Shown piece by piece: positions 1 to 4,764 of a stretch of DNA of 7,199 nucleotides (positions are counted from its first letter, which is position 1; each line of letters starts with the position of its first letter). The notes under the pieces were generated by a model. It was not told the DNA's origin. It did not search any database and saw only the letters and a list, made by a program, of their open reading frames with translations. The translations under genes and the position numbers were made by a program. The stretch comes from Methylocapsa sp. (GTDB lineage: Bacteria > Pseudomonadota > Alphaproteobacteria > Rhizobiales > Beijerinckiaceae), in NCBI GenBank assembly GCA_003162995.1, contig PLUZ01000279.1:1-7199 (forward strand). Direction: 5' to 3'.

Positions 1-45
1 TGCGCAATGTACCGCGCCAAGGCGGCACGCGGTATGAAGCCATGA
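1..45 (+). CDS. C-terminal end of a GGDEF-type (diguanylate cyclase-like) protein, partial
   Basis: Frame 1 is open from the first base to a TGA at 43-45 and encodes CAMYRAKAARGMKP. The AMYRAKA stretch matches the last helix of GGDEF domains, where the usual form is 'D.A(L/M)YRAKAAGRN'. It sits a few residues before the stop, as expected when GGDEF is the last domain. GGDEF proteins make the second messenger cyclic di-GMP, but the catalytic motif lies outside the window, so activity, other domains and full length cannot be judged. Only 14 residues are visible, so the call rests on one short motif. The gene runs on the plus strand and ends 162 bp before the next start. No terminator with a T-run is evident in that gap. 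Confidence 0.6.
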   Translation, partial: CAMYRAKAARGMKP

Positions 46-207
46 TTTTGTGCAAGCTTACTTATGCGCTAGGGTTTAATTTGGCCGCGTATATTTTCGA
101 ATCAGGGCGCGTGCACCAGAGCTCTTCCTCCCAAGCGGGGGCAAACTGTGCTAAGCATCCGGTGGAGCTCAGGGCCAAGGGCCTATCGGCCCGAAGGGAG
201 ACACCAA

Positions 208-414
208 ATGCGTTACATTCTTGCCGTGATCTTCGTTTGCGCGATCGGTATGCCCGCGGCGTCCGCTCTGCCAACGGTTAGCCCCAATTCGCTTTCGGTG
301 TTGAAAGCGACCCCAATAGCACATGTAGTGAAGCGCAAACGCCCGCACTCTCATCGTCACAGGAGCAGCGGCGACGGCGGTATCCACCCTTTGGTCGGTA
401 GCGGTGACTACTAA
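208..414 (+). CDS. small secreted basic protein, function unknown
   Basis: This 68-residue protein opens with a clear Sec signal peptide: MRYILAVIFVCAIGMPAASA, a short positive start, a hydrophobic core at about residues 4-15, and an Ala-x-Ala type cleavage site near residue 20. The mature part is about 48 residues. It has a Lys/Arg/His-rich stretch in the middle (KRKRPHSHRHR) and a Gly/Asp-rich end (GDGG...GSGDY). There is no cysteine in the mature part and no recognised domain. I chose the ATG at 208 because GAAGGGAG (193-200) lies 7 bases upstream and because the signal peptide begins there; a longer in-frame reading from 148 would bury it. A short GGGCC-TATC-GGCCC hairpin (179-192) abuts the Shine-Dalgarno and could affect translation. 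The His-rich run could bind metal, but that is only a guess. It stands alone between a GGDEF gene and a non-coding gap. Confidence 0.6.
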   Translation: MRYILAVIFVCAIGMPAASALPTVSPNSLSVLKATPIAHVVKRKRPHSHRHRSSGDGGIHPLVGSGDY

Positions 415-758
415 GCCGGAAGCGAAGCCATAGGGCAAGGATTGCGGCACGGGCCGTCCAGCTCGGACACCGCAGCGGCAAGACGGCATAGATAGCTGTT
501 TTTCAAGGGACGGGCGTGGCGGCACCGACTCCATCTGTTCGGATGGCGGCGACGGTTCTCCGGTCGCCGATGGCTGCAAGCATCGCGGACGACCGCTTCT
601 AGCCGTTCATAGACGCTCCGGCAAAGTTCGGCGAAGGACCGCTTTAGAATCATTAGCAGAAGTTTAAACCGAGCCAGTACTGTACGGTCCTGGATTTGGA
701 GCGAGCGCAATCATACGGTAAGTTTTGCGCCAAATTAAATGATCACCCCGAATTAAAA
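415..758. other. 344-bp gap without a convincing gene
   Basis: This stretch separates the small secreted protein from the end of the DUF2794 gene. Open frames cross it on both strands, but none has a plausible start with a ribosome-binding site or a recognisable protein family. Two small adjacent hairpins are visible: CCATC/GATGG (531-535 with 542-546) and GGCGAC/GTCGCC (548-553 with 563-568). Neither is followed by a T-run, so they are not typical intrinsic terminators. The right-hand 100 bases are more AT-rich. The gap lies downstream of genes on both strands, so it could hold the ends of both transcripts. Confidence 0.5.
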
Positions 759-1139
759 TCATCCCGAAACAAGTTTGAGTCTCTTATCCAGCACCGCGAT
801 GACGCGGGACAGATCGTGGCCGCGTTTCAGAATGAGGCCGGTCGCGGTGACGACGGAATAGAGTCCTTGCTTGCGGGCGAGTTTGGGATGTTTCTCGATC
901 CGGTACAGCGCATATTCCGCAGCCCGCCGGTAAATCGAGAAAACCGCTTTCTGAGCGGTAAAATCGATTGCGTAGTCGCGCCATTCGCCGCCCGCGACCT
1001 TGCGCCCATAGAGACCGAAAATTTCGCACAATTCGTTCCTGTCAAACGAAACAACTTCCGCCATGCCCGCCGCGCCGCCTCCGGCTGGCCAGGCCGGGCG
1101 CGCGGGGCAATGATCTTCGGATGGCTCCGTCTCGTTCAT
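759..1139 (-). CDS. DUF2794 family protein
   Basis: The 126-residue protein contains the full conserved core of DUF2794, a family of unknown function typical of alphaproteobacteria. The recognisable stretch runs from about residue 29 to 118: VVSFDRNELCEIFGLYGRKV, GEWRDYAIDF, then AVFSIYRRAAEYALYRIEKHP, LARKQGLYSVV and GLILKRGHDLSRV. It has no signal peptide or membrane segment, so it is probably cytoplasmic. The first 25 residues are Pro/Gly/Ala-rich and poorly conserved. I chose the ATG at 1139 because an AAAGG lies about 8 bases upstream; the ATG at 1064 (MAEVVSFD) has no clear ribosome-binding site but would still give the whole domain. The frame stays open upstream to 1235, but that adds unrelated low-complexity sequence. 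The gene is divergent from htpG, about 290 bp away. Confidence 0.85.
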   Translation of the reverse strand: MNETEPSEDHCPARPAWPAGGGAAGMAEVVSFDRNELCEIFGLYGRKVAGGEWRDYAIDFTAQKAVFSIYRRAAEYALYRIEKHPKLARKQGLYSVVTATGLILKRGHDLSRVIAVLDKRLKLVSG

Positions 1140-1215
1140 GCGTGACGCCTTTGGCTTTTTATCTTGATCTTTATCGTCGCTTGAAGCTGGCAAGACGGCA
1201 AGTGGTGTTTTGACG

Positions 1216-1239
1216 TTTTTGCGACAAGTTGCCAAAAAA
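1216..1239. promoter_or_regulatory. imperfect dyad in the DUF2794-htpG divergent region
   Basis: A run of five T (1216-1220) and a run of six A (1234-1239) flank GCGACAAGTTGCC, making an imperfect dyad (TTTTTGCGAC / GTTGCCAAAAA) about 77 bp from the DUF2794 start and about 190 bp from the htpG start. Such a dyad between divergent genes could be an operator, or a weak hairpin working in both directions. No CIRCE operator and no good sigma-32 or sigma-70 promoter could be recognised in this spacer, so the role is a guess. Confidence 0.2.
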
Positions 1240-1412
1240 GCGAATCCTTGTTTTTTGCGCCTGCGAGGACTCTAAGACGAAGAGGCGAGCACGAAGCTCT
1301 TGCATCCGCCGGGCGGTGGGGCAATATCTTGGCCATTGGGGAAGACAGCAGCGCGCCATCGGCGAAAGCTGCGGAATATCCTCTAAAGCCATGAAATCTC
1401 ATTTGAAACTGG

Positions 1413-1420
1413 AAAGGAGG
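1413..1420 (+). promoter_or_regulatory. strong Shine-Dalgarno that fixes the htpG start
   Basis: AAAGGAGG ends 9 bases before the ATG at 1430. It is the best ribosome-binding site in the window. It settles the start of htpG against the 67 in-frame codons upstream (1229-1429) and the in-frame ATG at 1391, neither of which has a comparable site. Confidence 0.85.
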
Positions 1421-1429
1421 CAGGCGGAC

Positions 1430-3343
1430 ATGCCGGAGGCTGAGGGTCACAGTCAAGCTTTTCAAGCGGATGTCGCCAAATTGCTACATCTCATGGTGCA
1501 TTCGGTCTATTCGGATCGCGATGTTTTTCTGCGCGAACTCCTTTCCAATGCCGCCGATGCTTGCGAGAAATTGCGCTATGAGGCGCTCGCCGACCCAGCG
1601 CTCGCGCCGGACTCCTTCGCGATCCGGATTGCGCTCGACAAGAATGCCCAAAGCCTCGCCATCGAGGACAATGGGATCGGCATGTCGCATCAAGATCTCA
1701 CCGATCATCTCGGCACGATCGCGCGTTCGGGAACGAGGGCTTTTCTCGACCGGTTGGGTACGGCGAGCGGGGACGCCGTGGAAGGCGAGGACAGGCGCGA
1801 AAAACTCGATCTGATCGGTCAGTTCGGGATCGGATTTTATTCGGCCTTCATGGTGGCGGACCGCGTCGATGTTTTCACGAGGCGCGCGGGCTCGCATGAA
1901 GCCTTCCATTGGAGTTCGGACGGCAAGGGTACTTTTTCGATTGAGCCGTTTGTGGAAGACGAGGCCCCGGTTCGGGGGACGCGGGTCGTTCTCCATCTGA
2001 ACGAGACATCTAAGGACTATCTCGAAACTGGCCAAATCGAGCGAATCGTGCGCGAACATTCGAGCGCGCTCACGGTGCCGATCGAGCTTGTGGAAGAAAA
2101 AGGCGGCGAATCGCGCAAGATATCCGATGGCGCGGCGCTCTGGACCAAACCGAAAGCTGCCATCACGGAGCATGATTATAAAGAGTTTTATCAAACACTT
2201 GGTGGAATGTTTGATGATCCAGCATTAACAATGCACTGGCACGTCGAAGGGCGCCAGGAGTATACGGTGCTGGCCTTTGTGCCAGGGTCGCAGCCGTTCG
2301 ATCTCTTCGATCCCGCGCGTCCGGGCCGGGCGAAGCTCTATGTCCGGCATGTGTTGATCACGGATGATGCCGAGGTATTGCCGAGATGGCTACGCTTCGT
2401 CCGTCTCGTCGTCGATTCGGCCGATCTGCCGCTTAATGTTTCACGTGAAACAATCCAGCAAAGCCCGGTTTTCACGGCCATCAAGAAGGCGGTGACGAAT
2501 CGTGTCCTTCAGGAATTGGTCAAGCTTGCCGAAAGCGACAAGGATAAATTCGCGAAAGTTTGGGAGCATTTCGGCGCCGTTCTGAAGGAAGGCCTTTACG
2601 AGGATCCAGAACGGCGTGATGCCTTGTTTGGCATGGCGCGCTTCGCGACCTCGACCTCACCGGAAGGCGGCCGCGGCCTCAAGGATTATGTTGCAGGTCT
2701 GCAAACCAACCAGACGGCGATCTATTATCTTCTCGGCGAGGATCTGTCGCGTCTGTCGGCCAGTCCGCAGCTCGAAGGGTTCCGGGCAAGAGGAATCGAG
2801 GTTTTGCTGTTGCCGGACCCGGTCGATGCTTTTTGGGTCGCGACGGCGGTTGGCTTCGACGGCAAGCCTTTCAAATCGGTGACGCAGGGCGCGGCCGACA
2901 TCAAAACCATTCCCTTGAAGGAGCAACCGGACGCGGCCGCAGCCGAGCCTCTAGCGGCGGCCGGTCTTGCCACGCTTTACGCACTTATGAAACAAGTTCT
3001 GGGCGAGTCGGTCGAGGATGTCCGCGCCTCTGACAGGCTGTCTACGAGCCCCGCTTGTCTCGTCGCCTCCGATAGCGGGCCTGACCGGCGGCTCGAACGG
3101 ATGCTGGCCGCGAGCGGCCGGCTCGGGCCAGCATCGAAGCCGGTGCTTGAAATCAATCCCGGCCATCCGCTGATTCGGGCCCTGGCCACGAAAATTGGCG
3201 CTCCGGATAAGGAAAAATTCGAGGATATTATTTGGCTCCTCTTCGACGAGGCTAGGGTGATGGAAGGGGAAAAGCCGGCCGATGCCTTCGCCGCCCGGCT
3301 AACGCGGGTTCTGCTCGACGCCGTGGGCCACTCCGCAGCATGA
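1430..3343 (+). CDS. htpG: molecular chaperone HtpG (bacterial Hsp90)
   Basis: This 637-residue protein, of usual HtpG length, is an ATP-dependent cytosolic chaperone that works as a homodimer and remodels client proteins, often with DnaK. The N-terminal GHKL ATPase domain (about 1-220) shows all key motifs: FLRELLSNAADACEKLRY at 33-50 with the catalytic Glu36 and Asn40, DNGIGM at 80-85, the lid GTIARSGT at 95-102, GQFGIGFYSAF at 130-140, and GTRVVLHL at 183-190. The middle domain (about 240-500) carries LYVRHVLITDD and DLPLNVSRET, with Arg339 corresponding to the gamma-phosphate-contacting Arg380 of yeast Hsp90. The C-terminal dimerisation domain includes PVLEINPGHPLI (571-582). There is no signal peptide, and the bacterial form lacks the charged linker and MEEVD tail of eukaryotic Hsp90. 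No frameshift or missing key residue is seen. Its TGA overlaps the prmC ATG, so the two form an operon. A heat-shock promoter would be expected but was not found. Confidence 0.97.
   Translation: MPEAEGHSQAFQADVAKLLHLMVHSVYSDRDVFLRELLSNAADACEKLRYEALADPALAPDSFAIRIALDKNAQSLAIEDNGIGMSHQDLTDHLGTIARSGTRAFLDRLGTASGDAVEGEDRREKLDLIGQFGIGFYSAFMVADRVDVFTRRAGSHEAFHWSSDGKGTFSIEPFVEDEAPVRGTRVVLHLNETSKDYLETGQIERIVREHSSALTVPIELVEEKGGESRKISDGAALWTKPKAAITEHDYKEFYQTLGGMFDDPALTMHWHVEGRQEYTVLAFVPGSQPFDLFDPARPGRAKLYVRHVLITDDAEVLPRWLRFVRLVVDSADLPLNVSRETIQQSPVFTAIKKAVTNRVLQELVKLAESDKDKFAKVWEHFGAVLKEGLYEDPERRDALFGMARFATSTSPEGGRGLKDYVAGLQTNQTAIYYLLGEDLSRLSASPQLEGFRARGIEVLLLPDPVDAFWVATAVGFDGKPFKSVTQGAADIKTIPLKEQPDAAAAEPLAAAGLATLYALMKQVLGESVEDVRASDRLSTSPACLVASDSGPDRRLERMLAASGRLGPASKPVLEINPGHPLIRALATKIGAPDKEKFEDIIWLLFDEARVMEGEKPADAFAARLTRVLLDAVGHSAA
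2437..2452. promoter_or_regulatory. parS: perfect parS-type ParB-binding palindrome inside htpG
   Basis: TGTTTCACGTGAAACA is a perfect 16-bp palindrome and agrees at every position with the chromosomal parS consensus (TGTTnCACGTGAAACA) known from Bacillus and alphaproteobacteria such as Caulobacter. parS nucleates ParB-CTP clamps that organise and segregate the chromosome origin region. The site lies within htpG codons 336-341 (N-V-S-R-E-T) and includes the CGT codon for Arg339. Local codons (GTT, TCA, CGT, ACA) are AT-richer than most of this gene, which fits selection for the DNA site, although the conserved NVSRE peptide makes a chance match easier. Binding is inferred from sequence only. 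Confidence 0.65.
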
Positions 3344-4308
3344 ACGAAGACATCGTGATCGAGTCCAAAAATTTAGAGCGGGATGCGGGCGGAAAACCGG
3401 TTTCCACTTTGCCTCATCCCGCTCTGGAGTTCGGACCGGCGCTCCCGCGCGGCGCGGCGCTTGGTGCCCTCGTCCGGCTGTTGAGGGAAGCCGGAATAGA
3501 CTCCGCGCCGATCGACAGCCGCCTGCTGCTTTGCGCGGCGCTCGGCATCGATCACGCGACTCTCATTCGCGATCCCGAGTGTCCGCTCGGGTCCGGCGTC
3601 GCGAAACTCACGGCCTTCGCGGAACGACGGTTGCGGCGGGAGCCGGTATCGCGAATCATTGGCCATCGGGAGTTTTGGCAAGCGCGTTTCAAGATCGCTC
3701 AAGAGGTTCTGGACCCGCGCCCCGAAACCGAGACTCTTATTGAGGCAGTTCTCGACCATGCGGCGCGGTTTCCTCGCGAAAACCGGCGGATTCTCGACCT
3801 TGGGACAGGCTCCGGGGCAATTCTTTGCTCGATTCTGCAGAGCCTGCCTGGATCATCCGGTGTGGGTGTCGATATTTCATCCGCTGCCTGCGCGATTGCG
3901 CGAGACAATCTCACCGCTTTGGGGCTCGAATCGCGGGGATTCATTGTCTGCGGTGACTGGGCCCGCGCTTTACGCGGCCGATTCGATGTCATCGTCTCCA
4001 ATCCCCCCTATGTCGCGAGCGGCGCAATCGCTCGCCTGGAACCGGAGGTTCGCCAATATGATCCGCGTTTGGCCCTCGATGGAGGGGAAGACGGTTTGGC
4101 GGCCTATCGCGAAATCATCCCGGCCTTGCCGGGACTGCTGGCGCCTGGCGGTTTAATCGCTCTGGAACTGGGGGCAGGCCAATATTTTGACGTCGCCGCC
4201 CTGTTACGGGGCAGATTTGAGAGCCCAGTCGAAGTTAGGCTTGACCTCCACGGATGCCAGCGCGTGGTTCTGGTGCGAGACGGCGCCGGAGGGGGACGTG
4301 ACAAATAG
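3340..4308 (+). CDS. prmC: peptide chain release factor N5-glutamine methyltransferase PrmC (HemK)
   Basis: PrmC uses S-adenosylmethionine to methylate the glutamine of the GGQ motif in release factors RF1 and RF2, which speeds translation termination. This 322-residue protein has the N-terminal helical domain (about 40-115, with AGIDSAPIDSRLLL), the PRPETE signature at 126-131, SAM-binding motif I DLGTGSGA (153-160), the acidic VGVDIS strand (175-180), and the catalytic NPPYV (221-225), which holds the substrate glutamine. It ends with LDLHGCQRVVLVR. It is longer than the usual 280-290 residues. The first 35 or so residues are an extension containing a palindromic repeat (3375-3425). The ATG overlaps the htpG stop (ATGA) and lacks a clear Shine-Dalgarno, so translation is probably coupled to htpG. 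A shorter start, such as the in-frame TTG at codon 24, is possible but not supported by a ribosome-binding site. Its usual neighbour prfA is absent. Confidence 0.95.
   Translation: MNEDIVIESKNLERDAGGKPVSTLPHPALEFGPALPRGAALGALVRLLREAGIDSAPIDSRLLLCAALGIDHATLIRDPECPLGSGVAKLTAFAERRLRREPVSRIIGHREFWQARFKIAQEVLDPRPETETLIEAVLDHAARFPRENRRILDLGTGSGAILCSILQSLPGSSGVGVDISSAACAIARDNLTALGLESRGFIVCGDWARALRGRFDVIVSNPPYVASGAIARLEPEVRQYDPRLALDGGEDGLAAYREIIPALPGLLAPGGLIALELGAGQYFDVAALLRGRFESPVEVRLDLHGCQRVVLVRDGAGGGRDK
3375..3425. repeat. 51-bp palindromic repeat inserted in the prmC reading frame
   Basis: The ends AGAGCGGGATG (3375-3385) and CATCCCGCTCT (3415-3425) are perfect 11-bp inverted repeats, and the centre carries the 10-bp palindrome AAACCGGTTT (3394-3403). 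The element is 51 bp, exactly 17 codons, and is open in the prmC frame, covering roughly residues 12-29 (LERDAGGKP...). Its layout, with GAGC...GCTC ends and a GGAAAACCGGTTTCC-like core, is the one I recall for short interspersed palindromic repeats scattered through Hyphomicrobiales genomes, normally between genes. The family assignment is from memory; the inverted repeats are directly visible. Confidence 0.8.
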
Positions 4309-4341
4309 GTCACGCCACCCCTCAGAAAAGATATATTTTTT
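4289..4341 (+). terminator. probable intrinsic terminator of htpG-prmC, overlapping the prmC stop
   Basis: The stem is GAGGGG (4289-4294) with CCCCTC (4318-4323), continuing past a small GA/CCA internal loop into CGTGAC (4297-4302) with GTCACG (4309-4314). The hairpin loop AAATAG contains the prmC stop codon. Six T follow at 4336-4341, 12 bases after the stem. That is further than in an ideal terminator, so efficiency is uncertain. A ribosome ending at the stop would disrupt this hairpin, so termination could depend on translation. Confidence 0.5.
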
Positions 4342-4349
4342 CAAAAGGT

Positions 4350-4400
4350 CTTGGCGTTTGGCGCGAAAGCGACTAGGTTCCTTCGCCAAGGGTTGTTTTT
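4350..4400 (+). terminator. second terminator-like hairpin, or 3' end of a small RNA
   Basis: CTTGGCG (4350-4356) and CGCCAAG (4384-4390) are perfect 7-bp inverted repeats followed by GGTTGTTTTT (4391-4400). The 27-base interior contains a mini-hairpin CGC-GAAA-GCG (4362-4371) with a GNRA-type tetraloop. This could be a back-up terminator for prmC. Because an AT-rich stretch lies just upstream, it could also be the end of a short independent RNA. Confidence 0.4.
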
Positions 4401-4430
4401 CGCTGAGGTTGCACAGTTCCGATAGGCGTT

Positions 4431-4493
4431 GAGATCCACTGTCCGCGAATATATCCGTAGCTACCGCCGAATGCGCGGGTGACAGATGATCTC
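4431..4493. repeat. 63-bp long inverted repeat upstream of the DUF4167 gene
   Basis: GAGATC-CA-CTGTC-CGCG (4431-4447) pairs with CGCG-GGT-GACAG-AT-GATCTC (4474-4493), interrupted only by a 2x2 mismatch and a 3-base bulge. The apex contains the palindrome GTAGCTAC (4457-4464). It may be a structured RNA or a degenerate palindromic repeat. No T-run follows, so it is not a classical terminator. Confidence 0.45.
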
Positions 4494-4711
4494 CGGTTCG
4501 GGGTGTGCCGCGATACCCGGCATGGCCGGGTTTGATATCCCCAGACTCTGAGACTCTATCAATATTGGGTCGAGGATCGGTTGCCGCGGCGGTTCCGTGA
4601 GCACCTTCGTCACCGGCTGGAGAGCCTAATATCCGCTCGCGCCTTCGTATTTTGAGAAAAAGGGGTTCGATAAGGACGGTGAACGCACGCCCGCGCGGCG
4701 ATGCGCAAATG

Positions 4712-4738
4712 TCGCGATTAGGGTGTTACCCTTCGCGA
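4712..4738 (+). promoter_or_regulatory. strong hairpin in the DUF4167 gene leader
   Basis: TCGCGA-TT-AGGGT (4712-4724), loop GTT, and ACCCT-TCGCGA (4728-4738) form an 11-bp stem with one 2-base bulge. It ends 15 bases before the AAGGA ribosome-binding site (4754-4758) of the DUF4167 gene. No T-run follows. Its position suggests a leader structure that could influence translation or RNA stability; the function is inference. Confidence 0.4.
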
Positions 4739-4764
4739 ATACGATGCCACTTCAAGGATCATCG

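Larger units (their letters stand above)
4309..4764. other. 456-bp hairpin-rich gap between prmC and the DUF4167 gene
   Basis: No open frame here looks like a protein. The gap holds two terminator-like hairpins near prmC and two further inverted repeats, listed separately. It also has a possible promoter-like dyad, TTGATA (4532-4537) and TATCAA (4557-4562), whose 19-bp spacing is longer than ideal for sigma-70. Between these boxes are two GACTC (GANTC, CcrM-type) methylation sites. Since the preceding operon appears to be terminated, the DUF4167 gene probably has its own promoter here and a structured leader. Confidence 0.5.

Noticed and set aside
411..710. 99-codon minus-strand frame in the gap after the small secreted gene
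   Set aside because: Part of it (ILKRSFAELCRSVYERLEAV) looks like an amphipathic helix, but the rest is Arg/Pro-rich shadow-like sequence. The start lacks a good ribosome-binding site and I recognise no family.
735..756. Two TTAA boxes as a CtrA-binding site
   Set aside because: The spacing between the boxes is 14 bases, not the 7 required for TTAA-N7-TTAA.
1306..1316. CCGCC-G-GGCGG palindrome upstream of htpG
   Set aside because: A one-base loop cannot form a full hairpin, and short GC palindromes are common here. It does not match CIRCE.
1300..1327. TTGCAT and CAATAT with a 16-bp spacer as a sigma-70 promoter for htpG
   Set aside because: The -10 box matches the consensus at only three of six positions, so it is no better than chance.
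1340..1420. ROSE-like or other RNA thermometer covering the htpG ribosome-binding site
   Set aside because: Only short CCT-type complementarity to AAAGGAGG was found, and there is no recognisable ROSE anti-Shine-Dalgarno motif.
1229..1429. 67 in-frame codons upstream of htpG that would give a 704-residue protein
   Set aside because: They begin at a TTG without a ribosome-binding site and resemble no Hsp90 sequence. A strong AAAGGAGG lies right before the ATG at 1430. In GC-rich DNA such open stretches occur by chance.
1484..2194. 236-codon open frame on the minus strand inside htpG
   Set aside because: It is the complement of strongly conserved htpG coding sequence, has no recognisable protein features, and is a typical antisense shadow in GC-rich DNA.
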